The position numbers were made by a program, and so were the translations under genes. From NCBI GenBank assembly GCA_033064195.1, contig JARBJD010000508.1, positions 1-39,400 on the forward strand: a DNA stretch of 39,400 nt. The letters run 5' to 3'. Shown here piece after piece: positions 1 through 11,714 of the stretch. Each line of letters opens with the position of its first letter. Position 1 is the stretch's first letter. The stretch comes from Blattamonas nauphoetae. Its lineage: Eukaryota > Preaxostyla > Oxymonadida. The notes beneath the pieces were generated by a model, which was given only the letters and a program-made list of their open reading frames with translations, searched no databases and was not told where the DNA came from.

Positions 1-923
1 TATATCGGCCAACGGCCAAGCCCGTTACAAAGATGATATGACAGAGGCTTCACCCTCCAGTGCCATCCTACTGGAGGGATTACACTATCATCGTGCGGAG
101 TCAGAAATGAAAAGAAGAGAAAATCATGGGTTGTGGATAGTTGGGCAATACTATGTGAGATGTCCAGATTGTACTTTAACTGAACATTCCGATGGAGGCC
201 ATATATGACCAATTCATTCTCAATCATTTCACCTTTACTACTCTTTTCATTCCTGATTTTCTCAAATGAACTAATAGTGGCATCACCAATCGAGTCGTGG
301 TAACAATTAGTGCTTTCTTCTGGAAAACCCAAATTTGGTCAAACTACGAGTAACAATTAAATCATCGAAGTAGACTCCCACGATCCCAGAAAAGTCTCTA
401 AATCCCTCGTTTGGGCGGATTTTTCATGTGTTCTTGTCTTATCTTCACATCCTGTGAACCTAATTTGATGCAATTTTCCACAGAAACATTTTTGGGTGAT
501 GATTATTGGCTGACCCAAAATGAGTAAAAGGATGGGTGTCTAGGAAGATGTGAAAAACACTAATTGTCGCTTAAAATTGTGTCAGAAGATGTGAAATCAT
601 TCAAATGTTCGACAGTCATGAACAACACACGAAATTGACCACTCATACCCGCAATGATCAAAATCTTGAAAATACTGTTCAATCAGATCAAACACCCTTC
701 GAGAGAAAAGCAAACTGAGGAAGAAGTCGGACAAACAAAACGCTGATGACGATAAGAGCAAGTCGTCAGACAGTGACAACCTCACCCAGTTGGTCTCAAT
801 GTAGCCTCACCAGAATCTCCGCTTCTATGTTCTCATTGCTCAGAACGCAATGAAAGTGTACATTCGGAAATATGCATTGGACTGGCTCTCATCAACTCTC
901 CCGACTGAGAATCTTATTGAGAT
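1..923. other. Left flank, no clear gene
   Basis: I see no long reading frame and no recognisable domain here. A 9-bp stem (53-61 with 70-78, loop of 8) forms a small hairpin. Short open stretches around 660-900 encode charged or Cys-containing peptides that could be exons, given how short the introns are elsewhere in the window, but I could not chain them. Confidence 0.5.
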
Positions 924-929
924 TTGTGG

Positions 930-1136
930 TTCCACAAAGTACCTCAGACCAGCGTTCAAGATCACGGTGAAGACGAAAATGAATTCAAGCCAAATGATAT
1001 ACCAGGGAAGATAGACACGATTACAAATCCAGCTGTTGACAGCCTCCTGGTTGCCATTTCAGTACTATCCGAATTCATTTTCAGCTTGATTCGGGCGAGC
1101 ACTTCGGAAAAATTGATTCGACATAGGTTACAGTAG
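930..1136 (+). CDS. Possible host exon, unknown function
   Basis: An open stretch of about 68 codons ends at TAG 1134-1136. It reads as protein-like sequence: an acidic hydrophilic start followed by a hydrophobic helical segment (VDSLLVAISVLSEFIFSLI). There is no upstream ATG in the frame, so it would be a terminal exon of an intron-split or decayed host gene. No family is recognised. It lies about 300 bp left of the old Polinton fragment, so it may equally be random open sequence. Confidence 0.22.
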   Translation, partial: FHKVPQTSVQDHGEDENEFKPNDIPGKIDTITNPAVDSLLVAISVLSEFIFSLIRASTSEKLIRHRLQ

Positions 1137-1420
1137 TATAGAAGAAGAATATCGATAGGCTCCTATATTGCAATTAGTCCGGGAATTATAATACTGAGAA
1201 CTGAATAGTGATTCTCAATTCCGATTGAACAGAGTTGTATTTTTAAAGTACAATCAGCTATGATTCCGAAATGCCGGATAATACTTGTTTTCTTGCATTT
1301 TGGTGGATACCTTTTGGGTTCAAATTCAATTATTTAGTCAAAAGTGACCCCATTTAGCAAACTTAAATCTAAAGGGTTTTTCATTCATTGACAAAACAAA
1401 CGTTAATTTTTTATTGTCTG
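1137..1420. other. AT-rich stretch without gene
   Basis: No gene is seen. The last 60 bases become T-rich and resemble the leader in front of the homologous gene at 6333, so the old Polinton fragment probably extends a little upstream of its first reading frame. Confidence 0.4.
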
Positions 1421-1439
1421 ATTTTTTATTTTGTATTAA
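1421..1439 (+). promoter_or_regulatory. Polinton-type T-rich start motif (relic copy)
   Basis: TTTTTTATTTT followed by GTATTAA lies directly before ATG 1440. The homologous gene of the young element has almost the same motif at the same spacing (6314-6332). Confidence 0.5.
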
Positions 1440-4425
1440 ATGACGAATCAGCTTACCCCAAACAAACTTAACGAGACTCTAAAGAATGAAAAATTAATAC
1501 TAATCACCGAACCAGTTCTGAATCGTTCTGGAACCTCATATTTGGCACATGGTACTTTCGATTTCGCAAGTGAAGATAAACCTGATGAGATTTATCGAGT
1601 TTACATTCCTGCTTTCATTAAAGGAGCAAGACCACATCTGAACCCCGATATGTATCACAGATTCGAGAACTGTTGCAATAAAGAAAAATTCATTGAGTCA
1701 CTACACAGTGAGAATTGTGAACTCGTTGGTGAATACAAAACATCAGAGTCAGTAGTGAAATATCTTCATGAAAGAATTGAATGGAGAATCAAACCATCAC
1801 AATGGATGAAAGGAGTCAGAACACATAAGATGAAGCGTAAGCATTACACTCAATCGTTTGTTGAAAACGAACTGAGAAAGCACAATTGTGAACTCATTGA
1901 TGAGTACTAGAAAGTACACATTCCTTTTCACTATCGAGTGATTGGTGATGATAAAGTTTACAAAGCGAGACTTGATGAATGGTTTAGAGCAAAGAGAAAA
2001 CCTCACTTGAGAGGAAAGACAGAGAAGAACTCCATCGACGAATCTCGAATCAATAATGACGAATCGATTATTTTTCTACTCATTGATTATTCCGGACTAA
2101 ATGGTGACCCAGGTGGACTAGGTGCCCCAGGTCAAAATTTGATTTTCATTTTGAAAAGTCCACCACTTGAAGTAACTCCATAGAGAATAAAAAATGAATT
2201 TTAAAATTGACCTTTATTTTGTGACCACCCAAAATTGTTCCAACAAGGTCAATATCGACACGGCAAGTTCATTTATCATGTTTCTAGAGTGATCTGACAA
2301 CATTATATGTACCTATGGGAATTTTCAAAATTAAGGCCGATTTATTTTTCGGCTTTTTATTTCGCATATGAAGAGTAGGTCCAAAATGTTCAAGTGTGAG
2401 ACCTCGACGTAATTTCCCTTGATGCTCAGGCAAAATGGTGCCCTTGTGATTAATGCGTAGAACTACTTGGAGGTTGTGTTGGAGACGGTGGATTTTATAA
2501 ATCCGCTCCGGGGTTCATGTTGGCATCACATAGATGTGACCGTAAATCATGCCCACCCAATGCTTATTCCTTCAAGGACTTCGCCAGTGTTAGTCAATAA
2601 GTAGGATCACGATAGAATGATCCCCAAAGGAGTATCGGGTTGTCTTATGGAAACTCTCACGACCGTAAAATGGAACTAACCTTCACGTATTTTGTCCTCA
2701 CCAATGTCAACATAAGTAAAGTCACAATTATGTCTTCAGAAAAAACTTGGAGAAATAAAAATTTGTACAGTTTTGGAGCTCATCAAGAATAATCACTTAA
2801 CTTTATTTTTGGATTTTTAATTCGACTAAAATGGAATCTCCTCTAAAGTTGTGCTAAATTACATCACCAAAAATTAAACATCTATTTCCGAACACCACGT
2901 TTGACTTCAAGGAAAAACAGGGATATGATCGACACTATAATCCCGAGAGTAAAAACTACAAACATCAAAGATCATATCTCCTGTCAATGCTCAAGAATCC
3001 AGAAGTTCACTTCGAAGGACCAATAAAACATATTGGTGATAGTGATATCGAGAGTTCCATACAACAAATTGAACAACAAAGAGAACAACAAGCGATTCAC
3101 AAACAGAATGAACAGAACAACAATGCAATGATGAATGAAGAGGATCACAATATCATCATCATCGATATGAAAGCTCATCCAAGAATGAACGAAACTGAAC
3201 TGAAGAAGCAAGTGTTCAAGATCACAAGAAAACTAAAGTCAATTGAAGAGAAGCTTATGGATCATTGGATGAAGAATTTGTTGATCATTCAAAAGAAAAA
3301 TGAACGAATGGAATCAAAGGATGTGAAGTCATTCAATGGATTTAACGAATGTATCCTACTTGCTGAACCACGAAACAAAAACGCATTCAATTCATGTTTA
3401 CAGAGTGCACGAAGAAAGTTTAAAAAGAACGAGATCGAAAAAGAAACTACCAATGGAAAACCATATCAGTTGTACTTCCACAATCACTTGAAGAACGTTG
3501 AGGAAATCACTACATTTATCAGGACTGTGTATGAAAAAGAGAAGGATCATCCATTCAAGATCAGTATTGACTTTGGAAAGATCGTTGAGAGAAAAGATGG
3601 TAACGAGACAACGTACAATGATTTCAGACCAGAATTGGAGAACACATCAAAGAGTTTCCCAACAGTAATTCGCAATGAGGCAGACGTCAATGAGTATTCG
3701 AAGTATGCGATCAATCTGATCAAGGAATCACAAGAGAGAACACTACTGGATACCAAGTCAATGTTTATCGCGTTTCATTCTCTATTGGTTGCTGTCTACC
3801 GATTTCCAGTTGCAGGAAAAGCAAATGCTTTACTCACCATCCATATGAAGACACACAATATTAAGTACGTTGATTCTCCATATAATATCTGTTTCTTTCA
3901 AGCTGTTTCACATAAAACACTTCCAGATACTCCAGAGAAGGTTAACTCGAGATATTCGAAATGCTGAAGCTCATCGATTATTTGCTCTGTGCAAGAATCT
4001 TACACATCTTAAACCACATCAATTAACTGAACACTTGAAAACTATCCTGGATTTGATATTGCATCTGCCATGGAAGAAACAATGAAGATCCTCAACATCA
4101 CAGTTCACATTTATGAATACGATGAGGATAATAAAAAGTACCGAACTCTAGTTCGACTAGTGACCCCCAAAGGGGTCGTTACTTCCTTAGTCAGTCTTAT
4201 GTCAACGAAAATGATGATGCTCTAGTTGTTCCTATTTTCATTGCCCCACTAACTGCAACTATGGTTCATGTGATGTTCATAGCCGATCCTGAAAAGCTAA
4301 CTGGATACAAGCTCTGTCCGTACTGTCAATCAAGAGGATTCCAAGTGAAGAATACAAACTACAGCAGAGACTATGAGAAACATATTGCTGAGTGTAAGGA
4401 ACTTAGTAGTTATAGAAGCGAATAG
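1440..4425 (+). mobile_element. Old, broken Polinton/Maverick fragment
   Basis: This is a fossil fragment homologous to 6333-8270 of the young Polinton and in the same orientation. Its first part (about 1440-2030) matches the small two-repeat protein gene. Its second part (about 2830-4425) matches the N-terminal, pre-polymerase portion of the protein-primed DNA polymerase. The two parts are separated by roughly 800 bp without reading frames, where the young element has only about 40 bp. The sequence has drifted clearly from the young copy and is broken in several places, so it is old. No inverted repeat, integrase or capsid part accompanies it. It stops about 70 bp before the left end of the young element. 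Confidence 0.75.
2040..2830. other. Non-coding stretch inside the old Polinton fragment
   Basis: No reading frame or recognisable domain is seen. It is extra relative to the young element and could be an inserted sequence or decayed spacer. Close to its right end, about 2798-2830, a T-rich leader like the other Polinton start motifs precedes an ATG. Confidence 0.4.
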
Positions 4426-4495
4426 AGAACCAATCTGAAATTGTCATTGAAATCAAAACTAAAAGTCAAGTCCGATTGACCAATTTTGAATCTTG

Positions 4496-6473
4496 TATTA
4501 AAAGGAATTTATGACATTTTGATGACATCAATATTTGGCCTAAATTCTAAAAATAATGGCCAAAAAAGGACCTCGTGAAAAGTGTCCTTTTTGAAGCAAA
4601 TTTTGGCAACATTCGAAAAAATGTTGGCACTTTTTTGGTGTTTTTCCCTTTTTGACCACAAATCAGTCGAATCCAATGTGAGAACCATTTCGAAAAATTC
4701 TGCAAAAAAGTCTAAAATCTTGGGGACACTGTAGGTCATCGATCAAGACAATCCTGATCAAAATCGGTTGGGAATTCGTCGAACTGTGTACCGAACTTAG
4801 GTCGAAAAGTGACGAAAAGTCGATGTTCAGATTTCGCCACTATGAACACCTTTATGTCTCAAATTGTGTTCAAACACGTTCTAAAATTACGAAATTGATG
4901 TTGATAGGTGAAATTTTAGGAAAATGCACTTTTGAAAAAAAAGTTTGATCCGACCCCACAACATATTTTGAAAATGACAAAATTTTTAAGGAGGAGAAAG
5001 TGACGTCTCGCTCTTCTCCTACACGTCACTTTTCGCCCTCTGATGGTCTCCGTAGGTGTCAAAACGATAGTGGACAGGTATTCGCGTCATTCGGTTCTGA
5101 CGATCCTCGACACACGATCGTTTTCACAATTTTTGTCAATTTTCATTTTACACGATTTTCCTTCAAACCACTTCACAATCGCACTCAAGCGACGCTTTTT
5201 GAGAATTCTGGTTTTACATCACCTATAGTTCTCTCTGGAGGGTCGGTTTTCGATCACACTTGTGACGACACATTTGCACCAACATTTTGACACTATAGAT
5301 TTTTGGATCCGATTTTCACTGCAAATCCTTCTTTCTCACGGTCTGAGTAAGGTGTGCCTGAATTTTGAGGAGATTTTGTCGGATAGTTCTCTCATAAAGT
5401 CACTTTTCATGTTTTCACTTCACAACTTTTGACCGTTTTGTCACTTCAAAACCGACTGTAGTCCCTTTCATTTCATCACTTTCTCTCCCCATTTCACATT
5501 TGATCTCTTCACCATTCCTCTTCATTTTGCTCATATCACTTCCATTTTGTGGACCGTTCTCACTTCACTAGCACATCATTTTAGTCAACTTTTCATCAAC
5601 TTTTTCACAAAAACAGGAGTAAATGAAAGCGAAACAACCAACAACGAAACGGGCAAGTCTGAAACTGAGGAGTGAAAATGACGAACGTGAAAATGACGTG
5701 AAATGTGACACCAATAGTGAAAATGTCGCTTGTGTTCCGGTTTTCTCTCTTAAAAACAACGAAAATGATTCAAAAAATGTACGTGATATGATGAAGATTA
5801 CGGAAAAATTCCGAGATATGAAGTGAGCCGTTGAAAGTGAGATCTCTGCAGAATGTCGAAATCTTCACTTAACGGAAATTAGTGTGTTGTATTGGAGAAC
5901 AAGATTAAGAGAAAGAAACATGAATGAAGTGGTTAAAAACAGTAAACAACGAGAAAATGAAGACGGAAGTGAGACCAAAAATGAGATGGTAACGAATGAG
6001 AAACAAGTAACAATTCAACCAAAACAGCTGAAACAGAGCTGGAAATAAGATGAAAGTGAGAGTGAAATGATGAAGAATGCATACTTTTACCGAGATCTGG
6101 ACCCGGTTGTGAAACCTCAAATATCTCTGCAAAAGTCCGGAATCTTCAAAAAACGAAGCATACCACGATGATCCTACAGTTCCGGAGAATCCAAAACGCA
6201 CAGAATCAGAACGAAACAAGCACTCTTGAGAAATGAGTGATCGAACCCATTGATCCTCGATTCCAGTGAAAAATCCAAAACTGATAAAACAACGAATGAA
6301 AATCTAATTTTGCATTTTTTAATTTGTATTAAATGAATCCAACTGCGATGTACAACGAAAGACGTCGAGTATGTTCAGAACAAGCATTAATTGAATCAAT
6401 GAGAGAAGAGAACTGTTCGCTAGTCTCTGAGTATGTCAGAAATAATGTGCCAGTGACGTATGTTCATGAGGGA
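4496..6473 (+). repeat. Left terminal inverted repeat of the Polinton
   Basis: It starts TATTAAAAGGAATTTATGAC and matches the reverse complement of 22755-24738 to the base CATGAGGGA, which ends at 6473. The outer part is non-coding and AT-rich, with many scattered GTGAAAA/TTTTCAC words. The inner end runs into the first gene: it includes the start motif (6314-6332) and the first 47 codons from 6333. Long terminal repeats of this type are typical of Polintons, where they serve as protein-primed replication origins. Confidence 0.92.
6314..6332 (+). promoter_or_regulatory. Polinton start motif before small repeat gene
   Basis: TTTTTTAATTT then GTATTAA abuts ATG 6333. It lies within the left inverted repeat, so an identical copy faces inward from the right end (22896-22914, minus strand). 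Confidence 0.55.
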
Positions 6474-6722
6474 GTTGAATGGAGAATAAAACCAAAGTTG
6501 TGGAATCAAGGAAACAGACCTCACCTAGCGAAACGTCGACACTACACTCAATCATTTGAGGAGAATGAACTGAAGAAATACAATTGTGAACTCGTAGGTG
6601 AGTACACAAAAGTTCTGGTTCCATTCACATATCGAGAGATTGGCGGAAGTGAAGTGTTCAGAATTAGACTTGATTCCTGGTTAAAGGCACCGAAAAAGCC
6701 CCATCAGAGAAAACAGAAATAA
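6333..6722 (+). CDS. Small two-repeat protein, possibly DNA-binding
   Basis: This 129-residue protein is built from two degenerate copies of one module, about residues 16-67 and 71-124. Each copy has the order E-x-NC-x-L-V-x-EY, then V-x-[FY]-x-Y, then a W or F with x-I or x-R-I, then W-x(3-4)-[RK]-PH. The spacing resembles small virus and nuclease-associated DNA-binding repeats (DUF723-like), but without their cysteine pairs, so a DNA-binding role is a guess. The start at 6333 directly follows the element's start motif. The old fragment at 1440 has a homologue, so the gene is a stable part of this Polinton lineage. Its 5' third is duplicated in the right inverted repeat. Confidence 0.65.
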   Translation: MNPTAMYNERRRVCSEQALIESMREENCSLVSEYVRNNVPVTYVHEGVEWRIKPKLWNQGNRPHLAKRRHYTQSFEENELKKYNCELVGEYTKVLVPFTYREIGGSEVFRIRLDSWLKAPKKPHQRKQK

Positions 6723-6746
6723 ACGCTCAACTTTTTGTATTTTCGG

Positions 6747-6765
6747 ATTTTTTATTTTGAAGTAA
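6747..6765 (+). promoter_or_regulatory. Polinton start motif before polymerase region
   Basis: TTTTTTATTTT then GAAGTAA immediately precedes ATG 6766, 25 bp after the preceding gene ends. Confidence 0.5.
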
Positions 6766-9700
6766 ATGACACTGCTACAACCAGTCAAGGAAAGAATTCA
6801 AGAAATTCGAGATCTCTTTCCGAATGCACAATTTCAATTTAGTGATGGTCGAACGTATAGTCCAGACAGCAAAAATTATCAACATCATCGTTCATTTCTT
6901 CTGAATATGCTTCAACACACAGATCTCGAGTTTCCACATCCAACAAAGAATCTCGATCTCAATCTCATTCCAGATTTTATTGAACAAGTGAAACTTCGAC
7001 AACAGATGGCGTCAGAAGATCGACTTACTCACCGAATGATTGTTGAAAACATGAGAGCAAATCCAAGAGTGAACAAAGATGAACTGAAGAAGCAAGTGTT
7101 CAGAATGACGTGGAAATTGAAATCAATTGAAGAGAAACTGATGGATCATTGGATGAAGAATCTGTTGATCATTCAAAGAAAAATGAACAAATGGAAAGAG
7201 AGAAGTGCAGACCTTTGATGGATTTGAAGAATGCATATTACTCGCTGAACCACGTGACAAAGCAGCATTCAATGAATGTCTCATGGATGCACGAAGGAAG
7301 TTCAAAAAGAATGAGGTTGAGAAGGTTGAAGACAATGGAAAACCATATCAGTTGTACTTCCACAATCACTTGAAGAACGTTGAAGAAATCACTACCTTCA
7401 TCAAAGCAGTGTTCGACAAGGAGAAAGATCATCCATTCAAGATTAGTATTGACTTTGGAAAGATCATCGAGAGAAAAGACAAAGATGAGACAACTTACAA
7501 AGACTTCAGACCGGAATTGGAGAACACATCAAAGAGTTTCCCAACTGTGATCAGAAGTTCAGGAGACATCAATGAGTATTCAAAATATGCGATCAATCTG
7601 ATCAAAGAATCTCAAGAGAGAACTCTGATGGATACTATGACAATGTACATCGCATTCCACTCCATTCTAGTTGCAGTCTATCGATTCCCAGTCGCAGGAA
7701 AAGCAAATGCAATTCTCACTGAACACATTAAAACGAGAAACGTTCGGTACATCGATTCTGAGTTCAACATCTGCTTCTTTCAATCATTGTCGTTCCTCAC
7801 CCTTCCTGAAGTGCCTGGGAAAAAGATATCAATCAATATGAGAAACGTTGAAGCAAAACGATTGTTCGCTGTGCATAAGAAGCTGAGCCATCTCAAACCA
7901 CATCAACTTACTGAGCACTTGCGAAAATATCCTGGATTTGATATTGCATGTGATATGGAGACAGTCATGCAAGAATTTAACATCACAGTTCACATTTATG
8001 AATTTGACGAAGACAAGAAGCGCTATTTCCTAAGTCAATCGTACATCAACGACAGTGATGATGCACTTGTTCTTCCCATCCTGATGATTCCACTGACAGC
8101 AACTCTCGTTCATGTCATGTTCATTGTTGATCCTGAGAAAATCACTGGATATAAACTCTGTCCGTATTGTCAGTCAAGAGGATTCCAAGTCAAGGATTCT
8201 CACTTCAAGACATACTACGAGAAGCATCTCAAAGAGTGCAAAGAGCTTGATGGAAAACATGTGAAGAAGATCACTCTTGACAAAACACCAAGACCATATG
8301 TTCCACATATCCTCAACAATAGAACTTATGAATTTCTGATGGCACATAAGAGACAAGACGAGTTCAAACCAACGCAGTACTACATCACGTACGATTTCGA
8401 AACCATGGAAGATCTCATTCTTGACAATTTATTCTCTGATGACAACACGCAATTGATCTCACACTTGAAGCCTCTCTCTGTTGCATCAGCGATTATGACA
8501 AAATCAGGTGTGAAGTCAATCTACTTTGATCTTCGAGATGGAAAGGATTTTGTGAAACAATGGATCAGAGAACTCTTCAAATATGCCGAGACAGTTCGAG
8601 AAGATAACTACTACGAAGACCCGGAAATACCCTCTCAGAATGAAGTCAGTGTGATTGGATTCAACAGTTCCAGATTCGACATCAATCTCATCTTCCGTGA
8701 TCTCGTTGACAAGGATTGGAAAGTGGTGAGTTTCCTTGGATCCACAACGAAGTACAAACAAGTACTGATCCGACATGAGAAGACACAACAGGTTCTTCGC
8801 TTTATTGACATGATGTCGTATACCGGACCAATGACTTTGGACAATGCAGTCAAAGCTTTCGGAGGTAATACGACACTTCAGAAATCATTCTTTGCTTACG
8901 AATCATTTGATTCATCAGACTACGATACAGTGTTGAGCAAACAAGAACCATTCTCCAAATATGAATTCTACTCCAGTCTGAACAACAGTGAAATGTCCGA
9001 CATTGAATACCAAATATATCTTGACGATTGGAACAAACAAGGATTCAAAAACAGATGGGATTACCTCAAGTTCTACAACATCAGAGACGTCGAATGTATG
9101 ATTGCACCGTTGGATAATCTGATTGCTCTGAACTTCCAATACAAAGTGGATATGTTGCACAATCTCTCATTGTCAGCGAATGCTTCATCAATCAAATATG
9201 CGTGTGCCTACAAGGACTTTGATATCGACGCTGACTACAACGAATGTGACGAATCTGGTGAAATAAAAATCACCAAACAATTGTGGAAGTACAAGGTTGC
9301 ATCGTACATCTATCAAGACCAGAAAGCTCATCGCAGTACTGATAAAAATGTCACTGAAGCAGATTACGATTGGTTTGTTCAACAGTGCAAGAGAGTGTGC
9401 TACATCTGCAAGAGTCACTTCTCACAAGCAGTGCGACCAACATTAGATAGAATCGACAATTCGAAAGGACATTCAAAAGAGAACGTAAAGATCTGTTGTG
9501 ATTACTGCAACACCTACAAGTCAGACAAAGATGAACATCTCACAAGATTGAGAATTCAACTGAAGAAGTATTGCATCTGGAAATCACTACCGATGACTCT
9601 GACACATGAGCAGACCTACCATAAACTGAGAGCAGCTGTGACTGGTGGATTATCTAATGTTCAACATCGACAGAACATTAAAGACGTGACACCAATCAAT

Positions 9701-11155
9701 CACTTCACATATGAAGATGGAAAAGTTGTCTCCACTGATACAGAACATAAAATGACTCACGTCTGTGGTGTTGACTTTAATTCCCTCTATCCAAGTGCTT
9801 TCTCATCAATCAAGAACAAGAACAATCCATACACGAATCACAGAATGTACATGCCAGGACGATGCTAATTCACCGCAACAGGAGATAAAGAATGTCGTAA
9901 GATCATTGAAGACAAAAATCAGAAGACATTGTTCGTTGCAGAACTGAAAGGACACATCGACGAGAAGTACATAAATGAGTTCATTAACTTCCCACCAATC
10001 TTCAGAAACATTGTGGTCAATACAACAGAAGAGATCATTGGAGAGAAGACATATTCACTGATGAAGAAGCATGGATTGAAGACTGATGACAAACAACGGA
10101 AGCTGACCCAACTCTTGAGCACACACGATCAGTATATGTTCTTTTCGACATACTATCTATGGTTCCTCATCGACTATTGCCACTTCATTGTGGACGACAT
10201 AAAGAGTGTGATGGTGTTCTCGAGACATGCTGGATTTGAACCATTTGTGACCTCTTTCATGAATGATCGAATAGAAGCAATGAAGGTTGGAAACAAAGGA
10301 AAAGAACAGTTCTGTAAGACCAACTTGAATGGAAGTTACGGATATGATGGAATGAACACTGAGAAGTACAACTCAATCACAATCTGCAATGAGAAGAGAA
10401 CGTACTTGAAGCAAATGATGAAAGGATTTGTGGCGACAAGAGAGATCAATGAGGACAACTACATCGTGATTGAAGATCGAGAGAAAGCATCGTGTAAAAC
10501 TTGTCTACAAGAAGCAGTGTTCACACTCGACAATGCCAAGTTCTGGTATCTGAATTTCATTTATAACTTCATGTACAAGTGTCTAGACATGAACAAGATT
10601 CACTTCTGTGAGGGTGATACTGATTCTGCTTATTGGGCAATTGGTGGAGATCCGAATGCTGGAATCCATCAACAATTTGAACATGTTATTGCTGACAAGG
10701 AATTCTATGATGCTCACAAATACGAATGGTTTCCCAATCCTGAAAAAGGAGTTGATGATGAGAAGAAACTGTTGGGACTAGCTATTGAAAAGGAAGGTGA
10801 GCAGATGATCTGTCTTGCACCCAAGTGTTACTCTCTCGATGAAAAATGCAAGATCAAAGGAGTGTCTCTGAAGAAAACAAGCATCACAAGTGACGATTAT
10901 GTGAAGTGCCTGAACGGAGAGAAAACTGTGACTACCACCTTGAACTTCACCGTAAAACGGTTCAAGCATCAGTATGATGCGTTTCAGACGAGAAGAGTCG
11001 TGAGTGAAGACAACACGAATGGATTTGAGATTGCGAAAATACAACAACAGAAACTCAGTCTCAGTGGAATCCATCTGAAGGCAATTGTACTTGAAAATGA
11101 ATCGTGTCCTCCATTCATTCATGGACTGAAAGCTACTGATTATATAATTGAATAA
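6766..11155 (+). pseudogene. Protein-primed family B DNA polymerase (pPolB), broken
   Basis: This replicates the element by protein priming at the inverted-repeat ends. Visible landmarks in order are: a long N-terminal region; a Cys pair LCPYCQSRGF near 8158; exonuclease motifs YDFET (about 8390), GFNSSRFD (about 8657) and YNIRDVE (about 9075); a Cys/His module with TLDRID (about 9400-9530); palm motif A with DFNSLYPS (about 9772); motif B LNGSYGYDG (about 10325); and motif C GDTDS (about 10612). The full set fits pPolB of Polintons, linear plasmids and protein-primed viruses. The gene is the largest of the element. It is broken, with about two breaks, yet all polymerase and exonuclease motifs remain recognisable, which suits a young copy. 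The old fragment at 1440-4425 contains only the N-terminal third of its homologue. Confidence 0.9.
9394..9530 (+). other. HNH-like zinc-binding module inside pPolB
   Basis: Between exonuclease motif III and palm motif A the protein carries CYIC, then PTLDRIDNSKGHSKENVKIC, then CDYCN and KSD. The two CxxC pairs around a D-R-I-D/GH core match HNH-family endonuclease modules of the kind found in viral and phage proteins. Whether it cuts DNA or only binds zinc is unknown. Confidence 0.65.
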
Positions 11156-11162
11156 ACACAAA

Positions 11163-11178
11163 CTTTATTTTTGAATAA
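11163..11178 (+). promoter_or_regulatory. Polinton start motif before integrase
   Basis: CTTTATTTTTGAATAA lies directly before ATG 11179 and begins only 8 bp after the end of the polymerase region. Confidence 0.45.
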
Positions 11179-11683
11179 ATGAACACTCGACAGATTGATA
11201 CTTTAGTGAATAGGTTACTTCGGTGTACACTGCATTCTAAAAACAAAATAGTTGGAAAGAAATGGACTTTAACAAACATATTACCAGTATATGATGTCTC
11301 TGATAGACGGGGTGAATACATTGGGAATGATGAAACATACTTCGAGGATTGGTTCAATGGAGGTTTCTCTCCTGAATTATCATTACCTGATGGAAGAAGA
11401 GTAGTTCAACAATTTGTAAGCAACTTCCTAGGAGTTCGTATTCGGGATAGCACTGCTAAACTTGCATTCGAAGCATATCAATTTTATCATCGGACGTACA
11501 ATCAGGAAGTGAATTGTTCACCACGGATTCGAAGCCCTGCAGAGGCAAGACCAATACCCATTCCAGTGCAAAGACCAATAGCAATAGAACCACCTGAATA
11601 TCTAATTATTCCTGGACAGAAGAGAAACTTGAAATCAATGGGGTTTGAATATGAATATCCAATGAAGGAGAGGAAGTTCGAAG

Positions 11684-11714
<31 letters not shown>

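Noticed and set aside
4509-4739. 76-codon frame at each outer end of the Polinton
   Set aside because: It lies at the extreme terminus, has no start motif, and is identical in both repeats; terminal sequence is more likely a replication origin than a gene.
5000-6219. Small proteins within the Polinton inverted repeats (also mirrored at 23009-24231)
   Set aside because: Composition is dominated by GTGAAAA/TTTTCAC words, none has the element's start motif, and presence in both copies follows simply from the repeat.
10778-11161. Minus-strand 127-codon frame opposite the polymerase
   Set aside because: Antisense of a region with clear polymerase coding character; no motif or start signal of its own.
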